From positions 30,001 to 94,000 of the forward strand of contig NZ_CP134050.1 of NCBI RefSeq assembly GCF_031583145.1: a stretch of DNA of 64,000 bases. The letters are read 5' to 3'. Source of the stretch: Brevibacillus brevis (GTDB taxonomy: Bacteria; Bacillota; Bacilli; Brevibacillales; Brevibacillaceae). The notes beneath the pieces were generated by a model. It saw only the letters and a program-made list of their open reading frames with translations. It was not told the DNA's origin and did no database searches. Positions 1 through 14,124 of the stretch are shown here, one piece after another. The position numbers and the translations under genes are program-made. How positions within the stretch are numbered: the stretch's first letter is position 1; each line of letters opens with the position of its first letter.

Positions 1-2457
<2,457 letters not shown>

Positions 2458-2505
2458 ACACAATCCTTGCATACATGCGTATTCAGTTTTGAAGGAATGA
2501 ACGAG

Positions 2506-2529
2506 CCATCCGGGTAGGGTGGTTTTTTT
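2506..2529 (+). terminator. rRNA operon terminator 1
   Basis: A short stem (CCATCC / GGGTGG with one G-U pair, 5-nt loop) is followed by seven T residues. It lies 50 nt after the 23S 3' end, where a 5S gene would normally begin. Confidence 0.75.
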
Positions 2530-2549
2530 GTTGAGAATAGGATGAAGAA

Positions 2550-2584
2550 AACCTTCTTGCTTTCGGCAGCGAGAAGGTTTTTTT
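2550..2584 (+). terminator. rRNA operon terminator 2, probably bidirectional
   Basis: The stem AACCTTCTTGC / GCGAGAAGGTT carries T-rich tracts on both sides. It can stop the rRNA transcript and also the converging yaaC transcript from the other strand. Confidence 0.75.
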
Positions 2585-2615
2585 CTAAGAAACGTGTATC
2601 TGACTGAGACAAAGT

Positions 2616-3653
2616 TCACGGATGCGCATAGAGCGAGTTTTTTTGTTGAACTTGCCTCATAATAACAGTGGGAAAAGATTCGATGTGGTACTCCAGAAAC
2701 TCCTCAAGAAGGACACGCTCTGCGTAATCATGAGTGAACGTGATTTCGCCCCACCACTCTGTTTCGTAACGGCAGAGCATGCTGAGCAGGTATAGCAGCA
2801 AGTAATGGCTGGCCCATTCAGGAAGGGGCAGCGTGTTTGCGGAACCGTTCCAAAAAAACAGTTCATCACCCAGAACACGGAACAAGGGATGTTGCTCCAG
2901 GGTATAAAGGGCGGAATGAGGAAGGAGCAGTTCTTTGCCCGTTCCCTTTTTCCAATGAAGTCGTTCTGCATGCCACCCAGCAGGTGCCAGGCGGCGGATG
3001 TACTGCGCAAACGTATCGCACGAGTAAGCCAAAGGGCCGTCCTGTTTTTCCGGGAAAACGATGGACATCCAGGACTCGCATGAACCCATAGAATGCCCGT
3101 CGGCAGAGTCCGCTGAAGGCGAATGGATGCATGAGTTCAGCTTCAGGCGAAGCCAGAGCGGTTGGGCATGGGTGAGCAAAGCGATCGTCTGGCTGACCCC
3201 GGGCATCGAGGTCACAAGTTCGCGGACGACATAGCGGTCCTGCAAAGGAGAAAGCTCGAATACATGGGCAAGATGGGCAAAAAAACCCTCTTTTTGCGGT
3301 CGGATCTCGTCCTCAATCAATGAGTACGTGCTGCGCTTGAGCCTCCTGGTCGTAACCCCATGCTGAAGCACCCGGCTGTTTTGCGGATAGGCGGGATCAC
3401 GGGTCAAAAGCATTCCTTTTAGCAAATGGGCAGAACCATAAAATAGGAGCAACGGCCGTACAGATAGTTCGGCTGTTTCGGCAGTCCTGTAATATTGTCG
3501 GGCTTGCTTCCAAAAATAGAGGAAACGCGTGCTGTTTTGAAAGGCTAACCGATCGGCGTGTTCCAACTCTATACCTTCATAGCAGGCAGTCAAAAACTTC
3601 CGCGCCGTCGGCTCCGCCTCCAAAAATTGGAACGTTTTCCACGCATGGTCCAT
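2616..3653 (-). CDS. yaaC: YaaC-like protein of unknown function
   Basis: The 345-residue product matches B. subtilis YaaC in length, orientation and position, lying reversed between an rRNA operon and guaB. The N-terminal part is rich in aromatic residues and contains an RXYYR-type stretch (AxQYYRTAE, around residue 53). No catalytic motif, signal peptide or membrane segment is evident. The start is supported by an AAGGTG ribosome site just upstream of the ATG at 3653. Its function is unknown in the family. The identification rests mainly on synteny and general resemblance. Confidence 0.85.
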   Translation of the reverse strand: MDHAWKTFQFLEAEPTARKFLTACYEGIELEHADRLAFQNSTRFLYFWKQARQYYRTAETAELSVRPLLLFYGSAHLLKGMLLTRDPAYPQNSRVLQHGVTTRRLKRSTYSLIEDEIRPQKEGFFAHLAHVFELSPLQDRYVVRELVTSMPGVSQTIALLTHAQPLWLRLKLNSCIHSPSADSADGHSMGSCESWMSIVFPEKQDGPLAYSCDTFAQYIRRLAPAGWHAERLHWKKGTGKELLLPHSALYTLEQHPLFRVLGDELFFWNGSANTLPLPEWASHYLLLYLLSMLCRYETEWWGEITFTHDYAERVLLEEFLEYHIESFPTVIMRQVQQKNSLYAHP

Positions 3654-3756
3654 TAGAATTCACCTTCGATAATTTTCGTATGTAAGATGCAATTGCCTGT
3701 GATTTTTTTGATTTATCTGGATAATCTACTCCATACCCGAACGTTGTACGCATTTC

Positions 3757-5280
<1,524 letters not shown>

Positions 5281-5305
5281 GAAACGTTTAGTACACAAGA
5301 CCTAA

Positions 5306-5342
5306 ACCCCCCTTTCCTTCTAAATGAAAGGGGGGTTATTTC
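5306..5342 (+). terminator. guaB terminator
   Basis: A perfect GC-rich stem (AACCCCCCTTTC / GAAAGGGGGGTT) is followed by TATTTC. Confidence 0.85.
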
Positions 5343-5375
5343 ATAGATTTCCATAATCCACAGGTGCAAACAAGC

Positions 5376-5405
5376 TTCAAGCATGCCTATTACCTATGGT
5401 AAACT
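5376..5405 (+). promoter_or_regulatory. Possible dacA promoter
   Basis: TTCAAG (5376-5381) and TAAACT (5400-5405) are spaced by 18 bp and lie 68 nt before the dacA start. Confidence 0.45.
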
Positions 5406-5473
5406 AAAAATGTTGTGCTTGTTTTAGCAAGGAAGCCAGAAAATCGACAGAAATGGGAGAGTGAGAGAAACTG

Positions 5474-6778
5474 ATGAAACGAAAGACATGGACCAAGCGA
5501 TTAACAGGTCTGTTCCTTTCTGTCGCTGTATTTGCTACAGCCATGGGAGGAGCCGCGACGAAGGCCGATGCAGCACCCGAAGCCAATCTACAACTGGCAG
5601 CCAAATCTGCCATTCTCTTAGAAGCATCCACGGGGAAAATTTTGTACAGCATGAATCCGGACATACCATTACCTCCTGCCAGCATGAGTAAAATGATGTC
5701 GGAGTATTTGGTGCAAGAGGCCGTCAAGCAAAAGAAGATCAGCTGGGACGAGCAAGTGCCGGTAAGCGAGTACGCTTTTTATGTAGCGAAGATCTCTGAC
5801 GCATCCGGTGTCTACTTGAATATGGGAGAGTCGTTTTCCGTCCGAGACTTGTACAAGGCGATGGCTGTCGTATCGGCAAACGATGCTACCGTGCTGTTGG
5901 CCGAAAAAGTAGCCGGCAGCGAAGCCAACTTCGTGCAAATGATGAACAAGAAGGCAAAAGAACTGGGCATGACCAACACCTCGTTTGTGACTTCTACAGG
6001 GCTGCCCGCGAACGAACTGGGGCCGTACTCCGTTCAAACCGATCAGGTGGAAAACCTGATGTCTGCCCGTGACTCGGCGATTCTCGCCCGTGCTTTGATC
6101 CGCGATTTCCCGGAAGCGCTCGAGGTATCCAAAATTCCTCGTCTGACGTTCCGTCCAAGTAAGCCAAATGAGAAAAAAGCAAACTACAACTGGATGCTTC
6201 CTGATCTGAACAACTACTACCCAGGCGTGGACGGTTTGAAGACCGGATATACCGCCCTTGCAAAGTATTGCTTCACCGGTACGGCAACTCGCGACAACAT
6301 GCGCCTCATTTCCGTCGTCATGGGTGCCGATAGCGAAACCAAACGCTTTGTGGAAACGAAAAAGATGTTCGACTACGGTTTCAGCAACTTCAAGCTCACG
6401 AAGCAAATGGACAAGGGTGCCACCGTCAAAGGCTTCGAGACCGCTCCTTTGAAAAACGGTGTGGATCTGACAGTGGGCGCAGTAACCGGCAAAGAAGTAA
6501 ACGTAGTGACCAAAATCGGTTCGGATGCGAAATTCACTCCGACCGTCACCTTCCAGAACCTCACCGCTCCAATCAAGCAAGGCCAAGTGATCGGTAAGCT
6601 GGCCTTGAAAGAAGAAGGAGCAAAGGACAGCGATTACCTGCAGCCGGAGGACGCTCAAAACGCGGGCGTAGACATCGTGGCAAGTCAGGAAGTCGAGGAA
6701 GGCAGCTGGATTCGCCTGTTCTTCCGCAGCATCATCCAATTTTTCAGCAATCTGTTCAGCAGTGCCACAGGCAAGTAA
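5474..6778 (+). CDS. dacA: D-alanyl-D-alanine carboxypeptidase (PBP5 type)
   Basis: This is a secreted, membrane-anchored DD-carboxypeptidase that trims the terminal D-alanine from peptidoglycan stem peptides. The first ~33 residues form a signal peptide (KRKTW then a hydrophobic run, with cleavage near ADA-APEA). The three penicillin-binding motifs are present: SMSK (SXXK), SAN (SXN, in VVSANDA) and KTG (in GLKTGYT). The C-terminal ~20 residues (WIRLFFRSIIQFF) form the amphipathic helix that anchors PBP5 proteins to the outer face of the membrane. Its position between guaB and pdxS matches B. subtilis dacA. Confidence 0.96.
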   Translation: MKRKTWTKRLTGLFLSVAVFATAMGGAATKADAAPEANLQLAAKSAILLEASTGKILYSMNPDIPLPPASMSKMMSEYLVQEAVKQKKISWDEQVPVSEYAFYVAKISDASGVYLNMGESFSVRDLYKAMAVVSANDATVLLAEKVAGSEANFVQMMNKKAKELGMTNTSFVTSTGLPANELGPYSVQTDQVENLMSARDSAILARALIRDFPEALEVSKIPRLTFRPSKPNEKKANYNWMLPDLNNYYPGVDGLKTGYTALAKYCFTGTATRDNMRLISVVMGADSETKRFVETKKMFDYGFSNFKLTKQMDKGATVKGFETAPLKNGVDLTVGAVTGKEVNVVTKIGSDAKFTPTVTFQNLTAPIKQGQVIGKLALKEEGAKDSDYLQPEDAQNAGVDIVASQEVEEGSWIRLFFRSIIQFFSNLFSSATGK

Positions 6779-6784
6779 ATCACC

Positions 6785-6819
6785 AACCCCATCTCATGAC
6801 GAGGTGGGGTTTTCTTTTT
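6785..6819 (+). terminator. dacA terminator
   Basis: The stem AACCCCATCTC / GAGGTGGGGTT with a 5-nt loop is followed by a T-rich tract. Confidence 0.85.
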
Positions 6820-6847
6820 GCATTTTTTTGAACTGCAGAAATAAGTG

Positions 6848-6877
6848 TTGTTTTTTTCACCCGGTTTCGTTTACAAT
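6848..6877 (+). promoter_or_regulatory. Possible promoter of pdxST
   Basis: TTGTTT (6848-6853) and TACAAT (6872-6877) are separated by 18 bp, about 70 nt before pdxS. Confidence 0.5.
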
Positions 6878-6947
6878 GGCCTTAGCTAACGAGGCATAAC
6901 ACCACATAACACTTTGAATCTCACTTCATGTTATAGGGGGAAGCAAA

Positions 6948-7832
6948 ATGGTACAAGTAGGAACATCCCGCGTAAAAAAAGGTATGGCTGAAATGCAAAA
7001 GGGCGGCGTCATCATGGACGTCGTGAATGCGGAGCAGGCGAAGATTGCGGAAGCTGCCGGGGCTGTTGCGGTCATGGCATTGGAGCGCGTGCCCTCCGAC
7101 ATTCGCGCGGCGGGCGGCGTAGCTCGTATGGCTGATCTGAGCATTGTGGAAGAAGTGTTGAATGCTGTATCGATTCCTGTCATGGCCAAAGCGCGTATCG
7201 GCCATTTCGTGGAAGCGCGTGTTCTGGAGTCCATGGGCGTGGATTACCTCGATGAAAGCGAAGTACTGACCCCTGCGGACGATTTGTACCATATCAATAA
7301 AAAAGACTTCACGGTTCCGTTCGTATGTGGTGCCCGCGACCTGGGTGAAGCGCTGCGCCGCATCGGCGAAGGGGCATCCATGATCCGGACCAAGGGCGAG
7401 CCGGGAACTGGGAACATCGTGGAAGCCGTTCGCCATATGCGTACGATGATGGCACAGATTCGCAAAGTCCAGGCGATGTCCTACGACGAGCTGATGGCCG
7501 AAGCGAAAAATCTGGGTGCGCCTTACGAGCTGCTGGAGCAAGTGCACAAAACAGGGAAGCTGTCGGTCGTCAACTTCGCAGCAGGCGGCGTAGCAACTCC
7601 TGCGGATGCGGCCCTGATGATGCAGCTCGGTTCTGATGGCGTATTCGTCGGCTCCGGTATCTTCAAATCCGAAAATCCGGAGAAATTCGCCCGCGCGATC
7701 GTGGAAGCGACGACCCACTACGACGATTACGAATTGATCGCCCGCGTATCCAAAGGTTTGGGAAGTGCGATGACCGGCATCGAAATTTCCAAAATCCGTG
7801 AAGCCGATCGCATGCAAGAGCGCGGCTGGTAA
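6948..7832 (+). CDS. pdxS: Pyridoxal 5'-phosphate synthase, synthase subunit PdxS
   Basis: PdxS condenses ribose 5-phosphate, glyceraldehyde 3-phosphate and PdxT-derived ammonia into pyridoxal 5'-phosphate. The 294-residue protein contains the typical start [16 protein letters not shown], the catalytic-lysine region MAKARIGH, and the [19 protein letters not shown] phosphate-binding stretch. The ATG at 6948 is preceded by GGGGGAAG. pdxT follows after 10 nt, so the two subunits of the 12+12 complex are cotranscribed. Confidence 0.98.
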   Translation: MVQVGTSRVKKGMAEMQKGGVIMDVVNAEQAKIAEAAGAVAVMALERVPSDIRAAGGVARMADLSIVEEVLNAVSIPVMAKARIGHFVEARVLESMGVDYLDESEVLTPADDLYHINKKDFTVPFVCGARDLGEALRRIGEGASMIRTKGEPGTGNIVEAVRHMRTMMAQIRKVQAMSYDELMAEAKNLGAPYELLEQVHKTGKLSVVNFAAGGVATPADAALMMQLGSDGVFVGSGIFKSENPEKFARAIVEATTHYDDYELIARVSKGLGSAMTGIEISKIREADRMQERGW

Positions 7833-7842
7833 GGTGAGCGAT

Positions 7843-8418
7843 ATGAAAATCGGTGTACTGGCCTTGCAAGGAGCGGTAGCAGAGCACGTAGGCATGCTGG
7901 AGCAAGCGGGAGCTACGGCCGTTGCCGTGAAGAAGGTGGAAGAGCTCGACGATTTGGACGGACTGGTCATTCCGGGCGGAGAGAGCACGACGATCGGCAA
8001 GCTGATGAACAAGTACGGCTTCATGGAAGCGATCCGCCGATTTGGAGCAGAGAAGAAACCGATTTTCGGGACATGTGCCGGAGCGATCCTCCTGGCGAAC
8101 CGGGTCAACGGCCAGGAGGAAGCTCATCTTGGCCTGATGGATATGAAAGTGGAGCGCAATGCGTTTGGCCGGCAAAAGGAAAGCTTTGAGGTAACGATGC
8201 CTGTAGCGGGTGTGGCCGCTGATTACCCGATGGTGTTTATCCGAGCGCCTTATATCATGGAAGTCGGGGAAAACGGTCAGGTGCTGGCGAAATACGAAGA
8301 AAAAATCGTAGCAGCGCGGGATCGGCACTATCTGGCGGCGGCCTTTCATCCGGAATTGACCGATGATATTCGGTTGCATCGATACTTCCTCGATATGGTG
8401 AGGGAGTATCGCAGCTAA
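7843..8418 (+). CDS. pdxT: Pyridoxal 5'-phosphate synthase, glutaminase subunit PdxT
   Basis: PdxT hydrolyses glutamine and channels ammonia to PdxS. The class I glutaminase features are visible: PGGESTT near residue 45, the nucleophile cysteine in GTCAGAILLA near residue 78, and the C-terminal AAFHPELTDD with the catalytic His and Glu. I chose ATG 7843 (MKIGVLALQG), preceded by AAGGTGAG, over an in-frame ATG at 7798 that lies inside pdxS. This gives 191 residues, the usual length. Confidence 0.97.
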   Translation: MKIGVLALQGAVAEHVGMLEQAGATAVAVKKVEELDDLDGLVIPGGESTTIGKLMNKYGFMEAIRRFGAEKKPIFGTCAGAILLANRVNGQEEAHLGLMDMKVERNAFGRQKESFEVTMPVAGVAADYPMVFIRAPYIMEVGENGQVLAKYEEKIVAARDRHYLAAAFHPELTDDIRLHRYFLDMVREYRS

Positions 8419-8481
8419 CGAAGGGAATACGGCTTGCCACCCTTTTTCCGGGTGAGAAAGCAGGGGCACGAGCGGGAACAA

Positions 8482-8515
8482 AAGACCGGCATGAGTGGAT
8501 GCCGGTCTTCTCTTT
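8482..8515 (+). terminator. pdxST terminator
   Basis: The perfect 11-bp stem AAGACCGGCAT / ATGCCGGTCTT is followed by CTCTTT. Confidence 0.85.
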
Positions 8516-8614
8516 GCTTATGCCTCCAAAGAGCCGCCCTTGAACAGGAAAAACTGGTGGAAGTCAGGATAGCCGCCCTTTACATAGGTATAGAACATGT
8601 AGTACAGTTAACAA

Positions 8615-10186
<1,572 letters not shown>

Positions 10187-10203
10187 GAAGAAGCCTCAGA
10201 GCG

Positions 10204-10241
10204 ACAGCTCTTGTTCCTACGGGACAAGGGCTGTTTTTTTA
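10204..10241 (+). terminator. serS terminator
   Basis: The stem ACAGCTCTTGTTCC / GGGACAAGGGCTGT is followed by a run of T. Confidence 0.85.
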
Positions 10242-10388
10242 TTCGGTAAGACATACCAAGACAACGAACAAGAGAGAAAGTGAGACTTGTACACTTGGGG
10301 TGCAAAAAGCTTGCCGGGGGCAAGTTTCCAATGGCACTAGACCCTGGTGGCGCAGGCCTTGATGCCGCAAAAGATACGAAGCCGCCGT

Positions 10389-10486
10389 TGTGTTATAACA
10401 CAGAAAGAATTTTCTAAAAATGGTGTTGCACTGTACCAATTGCTGTTATATAATAAAAACAAATCTTCCGAGTATTGTTTTAATAC
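10389..10486 (+). promoter_or_regulatory. Promoter with palindromes before the CXXCXGXG mini-gene
   Basis: A near-consensus promoter, TTGCAC (10426-10431) and TATAAT (10449-10454) with a 17-bp spacer, sits 60 nt before the small gene. A perfect 14-bp palindrome, TGTGTTATAACACA, lies upstream at 10389-10402. A GTATT-N5-AATAC dyad lies downstream at 10472-10486. Both could be operators. The stretch 10242-10388 holds only a short perfect hairpin (CTTGCC / GGCAAG near 10311-10325) and no convincing gene. Confidence 0.65.
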
Positions 10487-10513
10487 AGAATAAAGATGTG
10501 GAGGGAATGGAAA

Positions 10514-10666
10514 ATGGACTGCTACCGTTGCGAAGGAAATGGCGAACAAAATTGCACGAGGTGTGGGGGAGTAGGCCACGACGAAAGTGGGGCGGCTTGC
10601 CATCATTGTCTTGGAGTCGGGCATGTCATCTGCAGTCATTGCAGTGGCAGCGGATATCAGGAGTAA
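10514..10666 (+). CDS. 50-residue protein of four CXXCXGXG zinc repeats
   Basis: The small ORF starts at ATG 10514 with a GTGGAGGGA ribosome site and ends at TAA 10664-10666. The product is almost entirely four CXXCXGXG repeats: CYRCEGNG, CTRCGGVG, CHHCLGVG and CSHCSGSG. This is the repeat pattern of the DnaJ zinc-finger domain, which binds two zinc ions, but without J-domain or substrate-binding domain. B. subtilis has a small CXXC-repeat protein, YuiA, that may be related; I cannot verify this. Zinc binding is a strong inference. A role in protein folding or redox sensing is open. The gene sits between serS and aceB, with its own strong promoter. Confidence 0.85.
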   Translation: MDCYRCEGNGEQNCTRCGGVGHDESGAACHHCLGVGHVICSHCSGSGYQE

Positions 10667-10757
10667 GACCATTTTTTTTGAACCGACTGTACTATAATAA
10701 TTCAACAAAAAAATATCTGTATCATAATAACGTTCTGTAAAAGGAGGAGGAGATGTT

Positions 10758-12368
10758 TTGACTACTATACCGACCAATCCGTATCCACTGGAGCTGAGCA
10801 TCACTGGTGAAATGCACGAAGGGTATCGAGAAATTCTCACGCCGGAAGCGATCCAATTCATCATCAAGCTGGAAAGGGAGTTCGGAGACAGGCGGCTGCA
10901 GCTGCTCGCCGCACGTCAGGAGCGGCAACAGCAGCTGGACGCCGGAAAACGGCCGGACTTCTTGCCGGAAACCGAGGAGATCCGGAAAGGGGATTGGACG
11001 GTAGCCCCCTTGCCTCGTGACTTGCAGGATCGGCGCGTAGAAATTACAGGTCCGGCGGGCGATCGGAAAATGGTCATCAATGCACTCAATTCCGGGGCGC
11101 GACTCTTCATGGCCGACTTCGAAGACGCCAACTCGCCTACGTGGGAAAACACAATTCAAGGCCAGATCAATATGAAGGACGCAGTTCGCCGCAACATTTC
11201 CTACACCAGCCCCGAAGGCAAGCATTACGCGCTTAACGAAAAAACAGCGGTACTGATCGTCCGTCCCCGGGGATGGCACCTCGATGAAAAGCACATCGCT
11301 CTGGACGACAGGCCGATTTCGGGCAGCCTGTTCGACTTTGGACTCTATTTTTACCACAATGTGCAGGCTCTTCTGGCGAACGGCACAGCCCCCTACTTTT
11401 ATTTGCCCAAGCTGGAAAGCCATCTGGAAGCTCGTCTCTGGAACGATGTGTTCCTTTTCGCCCAGGATGAGCTCCACATTCCACGCGGCACCATCCGGGC
11501 CACGGTATTGATCGAGACGATTCTCGCCGCCTTTGAAATGGACGAAATTTTGTACGAGCTGCGCGATCACAGCGCCGGACTCAACTGCGGACGGTGGGAT
11601 TACATTTTCAGCTACATCAAAAAGCTGCGCAACCAGCCGGATGTCATCACACCCGACCGCGCTCAAGTGACGATGACGGTGCCTTTTATGAAGGCGTACA
11701 CATCTCTTGCAGTAAAGACATGCCACAGACGGCAGGCGCCTTGCATCGGCGGGATGGCCGCGCAGATTCCGGTCAAGAACGACCCGGTCAAAAATGAAGA
11801 GGCGATCGCCAAGGTACGCGCCGACAAAGAGCGGGAGGCATACGACGGGCACGACGGGACATGGGTAGCGCATCCGGCCCTGGTGCCAGTGGCGATGGAA
11901 GTGTTCAACCGCCTGATGAGGGAACCCAACCAGATCTGGTACAAACGCGAGGATGTGCAAGTGACGGCCGGCGACCTGCTGGCTGTGCCGGAAGGTGTGA
12001 TCACCGAGGAAGGGGTCCGCACGAATATCAGTGTCGGTCTGCAATACGTCGAGGCTTGGCTGCGCGGCTTTGGCGCCGTGCCCATCAACAATCTGATGGA
12101 GGACGCTGCGACCGCGGAAATTTCCCGGGCACAAGTCTGGCACTGGATTCGTCATCCCCGAGGCGTCTTGCAGGATGGGCGCAAGGTGACGGAGGGCCTG
12201 GTCAAACAATGGCTAAGCGAAGAGCTGCAGGCATTGAAAACGGCGATGGGGCCGGAGCGCTACGATGCGAGCAAGCTATCGCAGGCAGGCGAGCTGTTCC
12301 TTTCGCTCGTGACCGAGGATGAATTCGAAGACTTCTTGACCGTTCCAGGCTACCGCTATCTTTCCTGA
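10758..12368 (+). CDS. aceB: Malate synthase (A type)
   Basis: Malate synthase joins glyoxylate and acetyl-CoA to malate, the second step of the glyoxylate shunt. The 536-residue product has the family hallmarks: [19 protein letters not shown] (acid residues of the active site), [30 protein letters not shown], the [15 protein letters not shown] signature, and a C-terminal catalytic region around [21 protein letters not shown] start at 10758 is chosen because AAGGAGGAGG ends 7 nt upstream and the nearest in-frame ATG would cut the conserved start. It forms an operon with aceA, 98 nt downstream. B. subtilis lacks this shunt at this position. Confidence 0.97.
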   Translation: MTTIPTNPYPLELSITGEMHEGYREILTPEAIQFIIKLEREFGDRRLQLLAARQERQQQLDAGKRPDFLPETEEIRKGDWTVAPLPRDLQDRRVEITGPAGDRKMVINALNSGARLFMADFEDANSPTWENTIQGQINMKDAVRRNISYTSPEGKHYALNEKTAVLIVRPRGWHLDEKHIALDDRPISGSLFDFGLYFYHNVQALLANGTAPYFYLPKLESHLEARLWNDVFLFAQDELHIPRGTIRATVLIETILAAFEMDEILYELRDHSAGLNCGRWDYIFSYIKKLRNQPDVITPDRAQVTMTVPFMKAYTSLAVKTCHRRQAPCIGGMAAQIPVKNDPVKNEEAIAKVRADKEREAYDGHDGTWVAHPALVPVAMEVFNRLMREPNQIWYKREDVQVTAGDLLAVPEGVITEEGVRTNISVGLQYVEAWLRGFGAVPINNLMEDAATAEISRAQVWHWIRHPRGVLQDGRKVTEGLVKQWLSEELQALKTAMGPERYDASKLSQAGELFLSLVTEDEFEDFLTVPGYRYLS

Positions 12369-12466
12369 GCAACCTCTATCGAGGCCCTGCCTGCAGAAGA
12401 GCAGAGCAGCCGCGATTTAGCAGGTCATAAAAATGATTGATAAAAATTGGAGTGGGGGAAATGAAA

Positions 12467-13756
12467 ATGGGCAAACAAACCAAGCAAGAAGCGATTCAGC
12501 AGCTGGAGCAAAGCTGGAAATCCGAGCGTTTCCAGGGGATTACCCGTACTTACACCGCAGAAGACGTGGTCCGTCTGCGCGGATCTGTCCAGATCGAACA
12601 TACCTTGGCCCGCCTCGGTGCCGAGCGGCTGTGGCAGCTGCTCCATAGCGAGCACCACATCAAGGCGTTGGGCGCTCTTACCGGGAATCAGGCTATCCAA
12701 CAGGTCAAAGCGGGGCTGAAGGCGATTTACCTCAGCGGCTGGCAAGTGGCGGCAGATGCCAATCTCTCCGGGCAAATGTACCCCGATCAAAGTCTTTACC
12801 CAGCCAACAGCGTGCCCCATGTCGTCAAGCGCATCAATCAGGCGCTGCAGCGCGCCGACCAAATCGATCAGTCGGAGGGTGGTACGGACACTTACTGGTT
12901 TGCGCCGATCGTGGCTGACGCCGAGGCAGGGTTTGGCGGGCCGCTCAACGTCTTCGAGCTGATGAAAAGCATGATTGAAGCGGGAGCAGCCGGCGTTCAT
13001 TTCGAGGATCAGCTCGCTTCCGAGAAAAAATGCGGCCATATGGGCGGGAAAGTGCTGATTCCCACCCAGGCGGCAGTTCGCAACCTGATCTCGGCCCGGT
13101 TCGCGGCAGACGTGATGGGAGTTCCGACGATCATCGTGGCACGCACCGATGCCAATGGCGCTTTCCTGATCACGAGCGACATCGATGAGCAGGATCGTCC
13201 ATTCCTTACCGGGGAACGTACCCCCGAAGGATTCTTCCGTCTGCGCGGCGGACTCGATGCGGCGATTGCCCGCGGTCTGGCTTACGCTCCATACGCCGAC
13301 CTGATCTGGTGCGAGACGTCCGAGCCAAACCTGGAGGAAGCACGCCGTTTTGCCGAAGCCATCCATGCGAAATATCCCGGAAAGCTGCTTGCCTACAACT
13401 GCTCGCCGTCCTTCAACTGGAAGAAGAAGCTGGACGAAGCTTCGATCGCACGCTTCCAGGAAGAGTTGGGCGAGATGGGCTACAAATTCCAGTTCGTGAC
13501 CTTGGCAGGCTTCCACGCCTTGAACTACAGCATGTTCGAGTTGGCCAGAGGCTATCGCGACCGCGGCATGGCGGCATACTCCGAGCTGCAGCAAGCGGAG
13601 TTCGCCAGCGAGGTGCACGGCTATACGGCGACCCGCCACCAGCGCGAGGTAGGCACCGGGTACTTCGACGAGGTCGCACAGGTCATCGCAGGAGGGAATT
13701 CCTCCACGACGGCATTGACCGGATCGACAGAGGAAGAGCAGTTTGCCCACCAGTGA
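12467..13756 (+). CDS. aceA: Isocitrate lyase
   Basis: Isocitrate lyase splits isocitrate into succinate and glyoxylate, which lets the cell grow on acetate or fatty acids. The catalytic loop [11 protein letters not shown] with its essential cysteine is present near residue 187. Other family blocks are [25 protein letters not shown] (metal ligands) and [16 protein letters not shown] 12467 is preferred for its spacing from GGGGG (12454); ATG 12461 in the same frame is an alternative. The product is about 429 residues, normal for Gram-positive enzymes. Confidence 0.97.
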   Translation: MGKQTKQEAIQQLEQSWKSERFQGITRTYTAEDVVRLRGSVQIEHTLARLGAERLWQLLHSEHHIKALGALTGNQAIQQVKAGLKAIYLSGWQVAADANLSGQMYPDQSLYPANSVPHVVKRINQALQRADQIDQSEGGTDTYWFAPIVADAEAGFGGPLNVFELMKSMIEAGAAGVHFEDQLASEKKCGHMGGKVLIPTQAAVRNLISARFAADVMGVPTIIVARTDANGAFLITSDIDEQDRPFLTGERTPEGFFRLRGGLDAAIARGLAYAPYADLIWCETSEPNLEEARRFAEAIHAKYPGKLLAYNCSPSFNWKKKLDEASIARFQEELGEMGYKFQFVTLAGFHALNYSMFELARGYRDRGMAAYSELQQAEFASEVHGYTATRHQREVGTGYFDEVAQVIAGGNSSTTALTGSTEEEQFAHQ

Positions 13757-13796
13757 GGAGGAAAGCCGTTCCTTCGTCCAAAATGAGCAAGCGTGT

Positions 13797-13825
13797 TTGC
13801 CAAAAGAGGGGGATCGGCATATAAT
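13797..13825 (+). promoter_or_regulatory. Promoter of the left tRNA-Arg gene
   Basis: TTGCCA (13797-13802) and TATAAT (13820-13825) are separated by exactly 17 bp. The tRNA begins about 41 nt after the -10 box. The duplicate tRNA at 26775 has no comparable promoter. Confidence 0.8.
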
Positions 13826-13865
13826 AAGAGGGTAAGCAGCAGAACAACTCGTCTGACTGCGCCCG

Positions 13866-13944
13866 TGTCCTCGTAGCTCAGCAGGATAGAGCGTCAGTTT
13901 CCTAAACTGTAGGTCGGAGGTTCGAATCCTCTCGGGGACGCCAT
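13866..13944 (+). repeat. Left direct repeat (att site) of the tRNA-Arg island
   Basis: A 79-bp sequence covering the whole tRNA-Arg gene plus one base on each side is repeated exactly at 26774-26852. Flanking bases differ at both copies. Confidence 0.9.
13867..13943 (+). tRNA. tRNA-Arg (anticodon CCT), island left boundary
   Basis: The 77-nt gene has a 7-bp acceptor stem (GTCCTCG / CGGGGAC with one G-U pair), GGTTCGAATCC in the T arm, the anticodon loop TTCCTAA giving CCT (reads AGG), and an encoded CCA end. It is identical to the copy at 26775-26851. It keeps the native promoter, but the DNA directly after it belongs to the island. Confidence 0.95.
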
Positions 13945-13951
13945 TGTAGGG

Positions 13952-13985
13952 AAAACCTTGGTGTATCAAGGTTTTTTCTTTTTTT
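13952..13985 (+). terminator. Terminator after left tRNA-Arg, supplied by the island
   Basis: The stem AAAACCTTG / CAAGGTTTT is followed by a long T-rich tract. It lies inside the island, so the island provides the end of the tRNA transcript. Confidence 0.8.
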
Positions 13986-14124
13986 ATGGCGCTCTGTTGA
14001 CCAACGGTTTACCTTCTGAAATCAGGTAGACTGTGGTTTCAAGCGGCATGAAACTGTTGGTGTAATTGCCTAGCTTATGAATGACTGTGTTATCTCCTGT
14101 AGTCGATGTCAGGAGGAAAAGACA

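Noticed and set aside
10331-10417. 28-codon ORF starting MALDPGGAGLDAAKD upstream of the CXXCXGXG gene
   Set aside because: The ribosome site is poorly spaced and the ORF overlaps the palindrome and reaches the promoter; no conservation can be judged.
10722-12209. 495-codon reverse ORF opposite aceB
   Set aside because: It is antisense to a certain gene in a GC-rich region, with no ribosome site or recognisable domain.
12425-13969. 514-codon reverse ORF opposite aceA, running into the tRNA
   Set aside because: It includes the tRNA-Arg sequence in translation, so it cannot be a real protein gene.
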